Source: Desulfuromonadaceae bacterium | Lineage (GTDB): Bacteria > Desulfobacterota > Desulfuromonadia > Desulfuromonadales > Desulfuromonadaceae | Assembly (NCBI GenBank): GCA_027065245.1 | Contig: JAMOOS010000192.1 | Span: 1 to 41,493, forward strand | Length of the DNA stretch: 41,493 nt | Reading direction: 5' to 3' | Part shown: positions 31,673-39,779 of the stretch, piece after piece | Layout: every line of letters starts with the position of its first letter | Numbering within the stretch: the first letter of the stretch is position 1 | Position numbers and translations under genes: made by a program | The notes under the pieces: generated by a model | The model's input: only the letters and a program-made list of their open reading frames with translations | The model's database searches: none | Told to the model about the DNA's origin: nothing

Positions 31673-32112
31673 GTTGGGTTTCGCTACGCTCTACCCAACC
31701 TACGGTGCTGCGCATAACCACGATATTAAGGTAGGTTGGGTAGAATGCAATGAAACCCAACAGGTTTGTAATCGGCAGCGCCATCACCCGTTGGGTTTCG
31801 CTACGCTCTACCCAACCTACAGTGCTGCGCATAACCACGGCATTAAGGTAGGTTGGGTAGAATGAAATGAAACCCAACAGGTTCGTAATCGGCAGCGCCA
31901 TCACCCGTTGGGTTTCGCTACGCTCTACCCAACCTACGGTGCTGCGCATAACCACGATATTAAGGTAGGTTGGGTAGAATGAAATGAAACCCAACAGGTT
32001 CGTAACCAGCAGCGCCATGATTCGTTGGGTTTCGCTACGCTCTACCCAACCTACGGTGCTACGCATTGTTACGGCATTAGGGTAGGTTGGGTAGAATGAA
32101 ATGAAACCCAAC
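31673..32112. repeat. Upstream REP/BIME array: four A-B units with exact 117-nt period (unit starts 31673, 31790, 31907, 32024)
   Basis: A = GTTGGGTTTCGCTACGCTCTACCCAACCTAC; 27-nt inner spacer; B = GTAGGTTGGGTAGAATGAAATGAAACCCAAC; 28-nt outer spacer. Confidence 0.96.
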
Positions 32113-32149
32113 AGGTTCGTAACCGACGGTTGCTAATTGGGGGGGAGGA

Positions 32150-32686
32150 ATGCGATATCGGCGTTCGCGGTTGGCTGGTGGGTGTTTCTTTTTTACTTTG
32201 GTAACCTACCACCGGCGGCCGATTTTTGCTGATCATGCGCATGTTGATTTGTTGCGTTTGGCGATACGGAATGTGATGTTGCGTCATCCGTTTATAATTG
32301 ATGCCATTGTTGTATTGCCCGATCATTTGCATTGTGTCTGGACGTTGCCGGATGGCGATGCCGATTTTTCCACCCGGTGGCGGTTGATCAAAGGTAATTT
32401 TTCGCGTGGCTGTCAGGTGGGTAAAAACGATAGCATTAACGCCAGCCGTGTTGCCAAAAAGGAACGGACAATTTGGCAACGCAGGTTTTGGGAACATGAG
32501 ATTCGTGATGAGCGGGATTTTCGACACCATGTTGATTACATCCATTTTAATCCGGTAAAGCATGGTTTGGTATCTGCGGTGCAAGATTGGCAATATTCGA
32601 GTTTTAATTATTATTGTCAGCGTGGTATTTATCCGCAAAACTGGTGTGCCACTGGGATGGAACAACCGCCGGGTTGGGTAGAATGA
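32150..32686 (+). mobile_element. REP-associated tyrosine transposase (RAYT, TnpA_REP, Y1 HUH family), intact 178-aa ORF
   Basis: MRYRRSRLAGGCFFFTLVTYHRRPIF N-terminus; VVLPDHLHCVW (HUH: His59, His61); RFWEHEIRDERDFRHHVDYIHFNPVKHGLV (Tyr130); flanked by REP arrays. Confidence 0.95.
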
Positions 32687-33020
32687 AATGAAACCCAACA
32701 GGTTTGTAATCGGCAGCGCCATGATTCGTTGGGTTTCGCTACGCTCTACCCAACCTACGGTGCTACGCATAGCCACGATATTAGGGTAGGTTGGGTAGAA
32801 TGAAATGAAACCCAACAGGTTTGTAATCGGCAGCGCCATGATTCGTTGGGTTTCGCTGCGCTCTACCCAACCTACGGTGCTACGCATTGCCACGGCATTA
32901 GGGTAGGTTGGGTAGAATGAAATGAAACCCAACAGGTTCGTAAGCGGCAGCGCCATGATTTGTTGGGTTTCGCTACGCTCTACCCAACCTACGGTGCTAC
33001 GCGTTGCCACGGCATTAAGG
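32669..33020. repeat. Downstream REP/BIME array: one B half lacking GTAG (32669-32699), two complete units (32728, 32845), one terminal A half with inner spacer (32962-33019)
   Basis: Same A/B sequences and 117-nt period as the upstream array. Confidence 0.95.
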
Positions 33021-33124
33021 TCCGCGCTGTTGTCGAGACTCGTCTCGATGATTTTCGCTCCTTTGGCGCTGCGGTGCTATGTGGCGGGAACCAGTGCGAA
33101 CACAACAGAGAGGATCATTAAATT

Positions 33125-33985
33125 ATGGCTCAAACAGTTATCGGAGTAATCGGCGGCAGTGGTCTGTATGCCATGGAGGAGTTGCGCGATGTGGAGCAGG
33201 TGCGTTTGCAGACGCCGTTTGGCGAGCCGTCGGATGCTTATGTTGTCGGTTATCTGGGTGATGTGAAGATGGTTTTTCTGCCGCGCCACGGGCGCGGTCA
33301 CAGATTGTTGCCGTCGGAGGTGCCCTATCGTGCTAACATCTACGGCATGAAGATGCTCGGCGTGGAGCGGATTATCTCTGTTTCCGCCGTGGGCAGCATG
33401 AAGGAGGAGATCGCTCCCGGCGATATCGTCATCCCACACCAGTTTTTCGATCGTACCAGCGGCAAACGCGCCGGTACCTTTTTTGGCAACGGCATTTGCG
33501 CTCATGTGCAGTTTGCCGATCCGGTGTGCCTAGATATGGCGCGGATTATCGCTGACGCTGCTCGCAGTGCCGGTGCCAATGTGCACGAAGGCGGCACCTA
33601 TATCTGCATCGAGGGGCCGATGTTTTCCACTCGCGCTGAATCGCGGATATTCCGCAGCTGGGGGGTGGATGTGATCGGCATGACCAACCTGCCCGAGGCG
33701 CGTCTGGCGCGCGAGGCGCAGTTGTGCTACACCACTGTGGCTCTGGCCACCGATTACGACTGCTGGTACGAGGAGCACGGTGATGTGTCGGTGGAGGCGG
33801 TGCTGGAAGTGGTGCGCAAAAATGTCGCTATGGCGCAGAAGATTATCGCCACTGCGGCGGCGCAGCTGGTGGGTGAGCGCCGCTGTGATTGTCCAAAGGC
33901 GCTGCGCTACGCGGTAATGACGGATGACAGCTGTATCCCCGCCGCTAGCAGAGAAAGTCTGGCGCTGCTGATCGGGGATGCCTGA
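33125..33985 (+). CDS. mtnP: S-methyl-5'-thioadenosine phosphorylase (MTAP/PNP family)
   Basis: IGVIGGSGLYAMEEL, LPRHGRGHRLLPSEVPYRANIYGMKMLGVERIISVSAVGSMKEEIAPGD, TNLPEARLAREAQLCYTTVALATDYDCW. Confidence 0.93.
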   Translation: MAQTVIGVIGGSGLYAMEELRDVEQVRLQTPFGEPSDAYVVGYLGDVKMVFLPRHGRGHRLLPSEVPYRANIYGMKMLGVERIISVSAVGSMKEEIAPGDIVIPHQFFDRTSGKRAGTFFGNGICAHVQFADPVCLDMARIIADAARSAGANVHEGGTYICIEGPMFSTRAESRIFRSWGVDVIGMTNLPEARLAREAQLCYTTVALATDYDCWYEEHGDVSVEAVLEVVRKNVAMAQKIIATAAAQLVGERRCDCPKALRYAVMTDDSCIPAASRESLALLIGDA

Positions 33986-34146
33986 TGGCGACGCAAAAAG
34001 TCCGCCCACCTGTGTTGCAGGCGGGTGTTTAAGACTTTGACATACACCATGTATGCCATCACCCTTGAACAGCCACTTTTGCCTTGTTTGCTTAGCCATC
34101 GTGTTGGTTTTGGAGACCATCATGCTTTACGGGAGAAATTGAGTTT

Positions 34147-35061
34147 ATGAGTATTCTGGTAGTTGGTTCAGTGGCGTTTGACAGTGTGTCGACCCCCTTT
34201 GGTACCGCTGAGGAGGTTCTCGGCGGCAGCGGCACCTATTTTTCCACTTCGGCCAGTTTTTTTACCGCAGTCAACCTGGTGGCGGTGGTGGGGGAGGATT
34301 TTCCCGCCGGGCACCTGGAGTTTCTGCGCCAGCGCAATATCAATCTTGATGGCGTTAGCACCATGGCTGGACGCACTTTTCGCTGGCGCGGCGAGTACGG
34401 CTACGATCTTAACGAGGCCAAAACCCTCGATACCCAGTTGAATGTCTTTGCCCAGTTCAAGCCGCAGTTGCCAGAGCATTATCGCGACGCCGAATATGTG
34501 TTTCTCGGCAATATCGATCCTGAATTGCAACTGGAGGTGCTCAAGCAGGTGGTGCGCCCAAAACTGGTGGCCTGTGATACCATGAATTTCTGGATCGACG
34601 GCAAGCGTGACGCATTGCTGAAAACCCTGAAGCATGTGGATATCCTTCTTATCAACGATGCCGAGGTGCGGCAACTGGCGCAGGAGGCGAATATTGTCAA
34701 GGCGGCCAAGGCGGTGCTGGCCATGGGGCCGAAGACGCTGGTGGTCAAACGCGGTGAGTATGGTGCCTTGCTGTTCAGCGCCCACGGTGTGTTTGCCGCG
34801 CCGGCGTATCCGCTCGATGAGGTCTATGATCCCACCGGCGCTGGTGATACCTTTGCCGGTGGTTTTATCGGTTATCTCGCCAGTGTGCGCGATGACAGTG
34901 ACGCCGCCATGCGCCGGGCCATCATCTTCGGCAGTGTCATGGCGTCGTTCAATGTGGAAGCGTTCAGTCTGGAGCGGTTGCGCACTCTGGAGTTTGATGA
35001 AATCAGTGCGCGTTATCGTAAATTTCAGCTGTTAACTCAGTTTGACGGTCTCGAAGGGTAA
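34147..35061 (+). CDS. PfkB-family carbohydrate kinase
   Basis: LVVGSVAFDSV...GGSGTYFS; DPTGAGDTFAGGFIGYL. Confidence 0.88.
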   Translation: MSILVVGSVAFDSVSTPFGTAEEVLGGSGTYFSTSASFFTAVNLVAVVGEDFPAGHLEFLRQRNINLDGVSTMAGRTFRWRGEYGYDLNEAKTLDTQLNVFAQFKPQLPEHYRDAEYVFLGNIDPELQLEVLKQVVRPKLVACDTMNFWIDGKRDALLKTLKHVDILLINDAEVRQLAQEANIVKAAKAVLAMGPKTLVVKRGEYGALLFSAHGVFAAPAYPLDEVYDPTGAGDTFAGGFIGYLASVRDDSDAAMRRAIIFGSVMASFNVEAFSLERLRTLEFDEISARYRKFQLLTQFDGLEG

Positions 35062-35082
35062 ACACTGGCTGGAGGGAGAACC

Positions 35083-35838
35083 ATGCACAAATATCTGTTA
35101 AGGCTGGCCGTGGTTACCGTGGTTTTCGGTTTGTTACTTGGTGGCTGTGGCCCCACCAAACGGCCTGTCGACATGGGGGAATCCCATTACAAGATGGCTC
35201 AGGCTTCCATATCTACCAAGGATTACACTACCGCTCTTAAGCATATGCTGGAGGCGGTGCGCCTTAAACCCAACAATCCCGATTACCACCGGACGCTGGG
35301 CGAAGTGTATATGTACAAAAAAGCGTGGGAACAGGCGGAGCAGCACTTGCAAAAAGCGTTGGAATTGCGCCCTGGCGATCCTGAAGTGCAGCATACCCTG
35401 GGCGCACTGTATTTTTCCATGCAGCGCTGGGATGAGTCTGCCGCCATGTTTCGCAAAGCTGCCGACAACCTGCTCTTCCACTATCCGGTGTTATCGTTGC
35501 TGGGAATGGGCAAGGCCTATGTAAAAGGGGGGCACAACACCAAGGCGGTGCTGGCTTTTCAGGAGGCGCTGGAGCGCGACCCCGGCAACCTGCGCGCCCT
35601 GTGGGATTTGGGCGATTTGTACTACATCATGCATAAATATGCGCTGGCGGAAAAATGTCTGAGCAAGTTTTTGCAGATTGCCCCGGAAAACTGTAATGTG
35701 CGCCTGCGGCTGGGCGAAACCTATATGCACCTGGAACAGAACGATAAGGCGGCCAGGGAGTTTCGTGAGGTTGCCAATAAAGAGGATCAGAGCGATCTGG
35801 GTCTTAAGGCGCGGGCTTATCTCGACCTGCTGCAATAG
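35083..35838 (+). CDS. TPR-repeat lipoprotein
   Basis: Lipobox LLGGC in an N-terminal signal peptide; multiple TPR motifs. Confidence 0.88.
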   Translation: MHKYLLRLAVVTVVFGLLLGGCGPTKRPVDMGESHYKMAQASISTKDYTTALKHMLEAVRLKPNNPDYHRTLGEVYMYKKAWEQAEQHLQKALELRPGDPEVQHTLGALYFSMQRWDESAAMFRKAADNLLFHYPVLSLLGMGKAYVKGGHNTKAVLAFQEALERDPGNLRALWDLGDLYYIMHKYALAEKCLSKFLQIAPENCNVRLRLGETYMHLEQNDKAAREFREVANKEDQSDLGLKARAYLDLLQ

Positions 35839-35882
35839 CCCGTGCTTGCCGATGCTATCATTTAACAGGAACGGAGGCGGCG

Positions 35883-36353
35883 ATGCATGATTTCAAAAAA
35901 GTGCTGTTGGCAACCGATTTCTCCCGCTGTGCTGAGATTGCCTTTGAATACGCGTATGCCATGGCTAAACGCTGCCAGGCGGAGTTGATCTTGGTGCATG
36001 TAATGTGCGAGCCGGTGGATCTGCGCGGCTTTTATGTGCCGCATATCTCCTTTGATGTGCTGGAAAGCGAGATCGAGGCGGGGGCGCGCGCCATGATGAC
36101 TGAATTTTGCCGGGGGCGCTTAAGCGATGACGATAACTACTCAACGGTGATCGCCAGCGGTGTGCCCAACGAGGCGATTCTGGAGCAGGCCCGCCAGCTC
36201 GGTGCCGATGTAATTGTTGTAGGAACCCATGGCCGCAGCGGTTTTGATCATCTGCTCTTTGGCAGCACCGCCGAGAGGGTGGTGCGCAAGTCGCCGATTC
36301 CGGTGCTCACGGTTCGGTGTGCCGAACAAACGGAACAGGATTGCGCTGAATGA
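35883..36353 (+). CDS. Universal stress protein (UspA family)
   Basis: KKVLLATDFSRCAEIAFEYA; VVGTHGRSGFDHLLFGSTAERVVRKSPIPVLTVR. Confidence 0.95.
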   Translation: MHDFKKVLLATDFSRCAEIAFEYAYAMAKRCQAELILVHVMCEPVDLRGFYVPHISFDVLESEIEAGARAMMTEFCRGRLSDDDNYSTVIASGVPNEAILEQARQLGADVIVVGTHGRSGFDHLLFGSTAERVVRKSPIPVLTVRCAEQTEQDCAE

Positions 36354-37966
36354 GCCGTGCCCGGCGCTGGTGGCGCCTGAGTGAAATAACCCTGAGGCCG
36401 CAGGACGATGAAGCACTGCTGCCGCAGCGGATTGCCACAGCGCTGGGGTGTTCGCGCCGGGCCATTTGTGAATGGCGGGTGGTGCGCAAAGGGTTGGATG
36501 CCCGGCGCAAGGGGCGGCCGCTGTGGGTGTATAGTGTCGATGTTGCCGTAGCCGCTGACAACGAGGTGGTTGCTGCGCCGCCACGGTTGCGTGAAGTCGC
36601 CGCCCCGCCGCAGCGCCTGGAGTTGCCCGCCGCGTGGCGAGCTGGTCGGGCTGCGGCAAAGACGCGGCTGCCGGTGGTAGTGATCGGCATGGGCCCGGCC
36701 GGGTTGTTTGCCGCCCTGTGGCTGGCGCGCGCCGGTGCCCGGGTGGTGATGCTGGAGCGCGGGCGGGCGGTGGCGCAGCGCCAGCGCGATATTGCTGATT
36801 TCTGGGCGGGCGGCCCGTTGCTGGCTAACAGCAATGTGCAGTTTGGCGAGGGCGGTGCCGGAACGTTTTCTGACGGCAAGTTGACGGCACGCCGCAGACA
36901 TCCGCTTAGTGCTTATGTGTTGCAGACGTTGGCCGACTTCGGCGCGCCGAACTCTATAACTACGGCGGCCAAGCCGCATATCGGCAGCGATCGTTTACGC
37001 GTGGTGGTGGCGGGCTTTCGCCGCGAGTTGCAGCGGATGGGGGTGGATATCCGCTTTGACAGTACCCTTACGGCTCTAAACTGGCAGGGGCAGCGCCTGG
37101 GCGCGGTGGTGGTAAACGACAGTGATGAGATCGCCTGCAGCGCCGCCGTTCTGGCCATCGGTCACAGTGCCCGCGATACCTACGCCATGCTGGAGCGCAG
37201 CGCCTTTGTTCTGCAGCCCAAGCCCTTTGCCGTGGGGGTGCGTATTGAACATCCGGCGGCGCTGATCGACCGTATTCAGTATGGTGAGGGCAGTTATGAC
37301 GGGTTGCCTGCCGCCGATTACCGCCTGGCCTGGAATGATGATAGCAGCGGACGCGGGGTGTACTCGTTCTGCATGTGTCCTGGCGGGGTGGTGGTTAACA
37401 GCAGCAGCGAGGCTGGCGGCCTGTGTGTCAACGGCATGAGCGATTACGCCCGCGCTGGCGAGTTGTCTAACAGCGCCCTGGTGGTGAGTGTGCGACCCGA
37501 TGATTTTTCCGCTGCCACGCCGCTGGCCGGGGTGCACTGGCAGCGGCACTGGGAGCGGCGCGCTTTTGCCGCTGGTGGCGGCGATTACACTGCTCCGGCC
37601 CAGAACGTGCTGGCTTTTTTGCATGGTAAAGGGGAGGCGCTGCGCGGCAGTTGCCGCCCCGGTATCAGGGCGGCGGAGCTGGACGAAGTGCTGCCCCCTT
37701 TTGTGGCGCAGGGGTTGCGCCAGGCGTTGCCCTGCTTTGACCGCAAGATGCGCGGCTTTATCAGTGCCGAGGCGACGTTGACCGCCATTGAGGCGCGTAC
37801 TTCTGCGCCATTGCGGATTGTACGCGATGAGCACGGCATGGCCGTGGGCAAGGCCGGAGTGTTTCCGGCCGGTGAGGGCGCCGGTTACGCCGGTGGAATA
37901 ATGAGTTCAGCCATTGATGGCATAACTGCGGCACGGGCCTTGTGGCGCACGCTTACTGGAGAGTAG
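36350..37966 (+). CDS. FAD-dependent dehydrogenase/oxidoreductase (COG2509-like)
   Basis: VVVIGMGPAGLFAALWLARAGARVVMLERG; FSDGKLTARRRHP; GVFPAGEGAGYAGGIMSSAIDGI. Confidence 0.88.
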   Translation: MSRARRWWRLSEITLRPQDDEALLPQRIATALGCSRRAICEWRVVRKGLDARRKGRPLWVYSVDVAVAADNEVVAAPPRLREVAAPPQRLELPAAWRAGRAAAKTRLPVVVIGMGPAGLFAALWLARAGARVVMLERGRAVAQRQRDIADFWAGGPLLANSNVQFGEGGAGTFSDGKLTARRRHPLSAYVLQTLADFGAPNSITTAAKPHIGSDRLRVVVAGFRRELQRMGVDIRFDSTLTALNWQGQRLGAVVVNDSDEIACSAAVLAIGHSARDTYAMLERSAFVLQPKPFAVGVRIEHPAALIDRIQYGEGSYDGLPAADYRLAWNDDSSGRGVYSFCMCPGGVVVNSSSEAGGLCVNGMSDYARAGELSNSALVVSVRPDDFSAATPLAGVHWQRHWERRAFAAGGGDYTAPAQNVLAFLHGKGEALRGSCRPGIRAAELDEVLPPFVAQGLRQALPCFDRKMRGFISAEATLTAIEARTSAPLRIVRDEHGMAVGKAGVFPAGEGAGYAGGIMSSAIDGITAARALWRTLTGE

Positions 37967-37967
37967 T

Positions 37968-39116
37968 TTGAAAAAGATTTTTGTGGCGGATATAAAAGAG
38001 CGCGATGTGGTGGACAGTCTATTTCTGGTGCGCGATAAAGTGATGGCCATGGCCAAAAACGGCAAGCCCTACATGACGCTGAAATTGATGGATCGCAGCG
38101 GAGAAGTAGAAGGGCGGGTGTGGGACCGGGTGGACGAGTTTGATCGCCTGTTTGCCAAAGACGACTTTATCCGCGTGCGCGCCAAGGCCAGCGTCTACAT
38201 GGGCAAGATGCAGCTGGTGGTGCAGAATATCGAGCGCATCGACGAAAACAGCGTTGACCTGGGCGATTTTCTCCCTGTCAGCGCCAACGATAGCGGCCAG
38301 ATGCTGGCCGAGGTGCGCCAACTGGTGGCTGCCATGGGTGATGAACACTACCGTGCCCTGATGGAAGCGTTTCTCGCCGACGAGGAGTTTGTCGCCGCCT
38401 ACAGCAAGGCCCCGGCGGCCAAGTCCATGCACCATGTCTACCTGGGCGGCCTGCTGGAGCATTCCCTGTCTATCGCCCGTCTAGTGGGTGATGTATGCAA
38501 GCGCTATCCGCGCCTCGACGCCGATCTGCTGCTGTGCGGTGCCCTGTTGCACGATATCGGCAAGGTGGCTGAGCTTAGCTACGCACGCAGCTTCGGCTAT
38601 ACCGACGCTGGCAAGCTGCTGGGACATATCGTTATCGGCGTGGAGATGATTGCACAGAAGATTACGGCGCTGCCCGCTTTTCCGGTACACAAGGCGCTTC
38701 TCATCAAGCATCTTATTCTTTCCCACCACGGCCAGTATGACTACGGCTCGCCCAAACGCCCCAAAACCCTGGAAGCGGTGGTACTCAACTTTCTTGACGA
38801 TATGGACTCCAAAATCAACGGGGTTCAGGCGCATATCGACAAGGAGGTTCACGGCGACAGTGCCTGGACCAGTTATCATCGCCTGTACGATCGTTATTTT
38901 TTCATGGGCGAGTCCACTGCGGCAGCGGCGCCTGCTGGCGAGGAGTCGCCCGCTGCCGCCCCGGCGTCAGCAGTGGCTAGCGCCACTGGCAAGGAGACGG
39001 TGTCCAGAGCGGTGCAACGTGGTGGCGGCAATCACAAAAAAAAGCTGGCCACCAATCTGGGTGAGCAGATGGCTGGCCTCAGTCTGGATCTGTTCGATAA
39101 TCAGGAGGAGCAATGA
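37968..39116 (+). CDS. OB-fold + HD-domain protein (YhaM-like 3'-5' exoribonuclease)
   Basis: N-terminal OB-like region (GKPYMTLKLMDRSGEVEGRVWD); HHVYLGGLLEHSLSIA, LLHDIGKVAELSY, HHGQYDYGSPKRPKTLEA. Confidence 0.87.
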   Translation: MKKIFVADIKERDVVDSLFLVRDKVMAMAKNGKPYMTLKLMDRSGEVEGRVWDRVDEFDRLFAKDDFIRVRAKASVYMGKMQLVVQNIERIDENSVDLGDFLPVSANDSGQMLAEVRQLVAAMGDEHYRALMEAFLADEEFVAAYSKAPAAKSMHHVYLGGLLEHSLSIARLVGDVCKRYPRLDADLLLCGALLHDIGKVAELSYARSFGYTDAGKLLGHIVIGVEMIAQKITALPAFPVHKALLIKHLILSHHGQYDYGSPKRPKTLEAVVLNFLDDMDSKINGVQAHIDKEVHGDSAWTSYHRLYDRYFFMGESTAAAAPAGEESPAAAPASAVASATGKETVSRAVQRGGGNHKKKLATNLGEQMAGLSLDLFDNQEEQ

Positions 39117-39751
39117 CAATGATGGATATCTGCACCTTAAGTGTCGGCCCGTTGCAGGTTAACTGTTACATAGCGGCTTGCCGTGCCAGCAACAAGGCGA
39201 TGGTTATCGATCCCGGTGACGAAGGCGAGCGGATTCTGGCAGCGGTGGAGCAGCGCGGCTGGCAGGTGGAACTGATTGTAAACACCCACGGCCACTTTGA
39301 TCATGTGGGGGCCAATGATTATCTGGTGCAGCATACGCAGGCGCAATTGTGTATGCACCGCGACGATCTGCCCCTGCTGCAGGTGGCGGCCAAATACGCC
39401 GAGAGTTACGGTTTGCCGGCGGTGGAATCGCCGCCGCCGCAAAAGTTGCTGGTCGATGGCGATACTCTGGAAGTGGGTGAGCTGACGTTTAAGGTTATTC
39501 ACACTCCCGGCCATTCGCCTGGCGGTATCTGCCTGTACTGTGGCGGCCACCTGTTTTCCGGCGACACCCTGTTTGCCGCCTCCATCGGGCGCACCGATCT
39601 GCCCGGCGGCAACCTGCAGCAGCTGTTGAGCAGTATCCGCGCGCAACTGATGGTGCTGCCGGATGCCACCGTTGTTCATCCCGGTCATGGCCCGGAATCG
39701 ACCATCGGCAGTGAGAAACACGGCAATCCCTTTATCAATGGTGATTTTTAG
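39113..39751 (+). CDS. MBL-fold metallo-hydrolase (glyoxalase II-like); start could be 39113, 39119 or 39122
   Basis: NTHGHFDHVGAND, HTPGHSPGGICLY, LFSGDTLFAASIGRTDLPGG, HPGHGPESTIGSE. Confidence 0.92.
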   Translation: MTMMDICTLSVGPLQVNCYIAACRASNKAMVIDPGDEGERILAAVEQRGWQVELIVNTHGHFDHVGANDYLVQHTQAQLCMHRDDLPLLQVAAKYAESYGLPAVESPPPQKLLVDGDTLEVGELTFKVIHTPGHSPGGICLYCGGHLFSGDTLFAASIGRTDLPGGNLQQLLSSIRAQLMVLPDATVVHPGHGPESTIGSEKHGNPFINGDF

Positions 39752-39779
39752 CTGAGAGTGCAGAAAACAAGAGTCTTAA

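Noticed and set aside
31485-32111. 208-aa minus-strand ORF (and 313-aa ORF at 32069-33010, + strand ORF 31674-31865) with 39-aa repeats such as GFISFYPTYLNIVVMRSTVGWVERSETQR
   Set aside because: The 117-nt repeat is a multiple of three, so any open frame stays open across units. The ORFs are translations of REP hairpins and run antisense into rlmN or the RAYT gene. No RBS or independent protein family is visible.
31673-33020. CRISPR-like array
   Set aside because: Repeats are palindromic REP pairs with nearly identical 'spacers' and no cas genes; spacing and structure fit BIMEs, not CRISPR.
34041-34055. CATACA-CCA-TGTATG inverted repeat upstream of the PfkB kinase as an operator
   Set aside because: Only 6-bp arms and no convincing -10; too weak to assert without conservation data.
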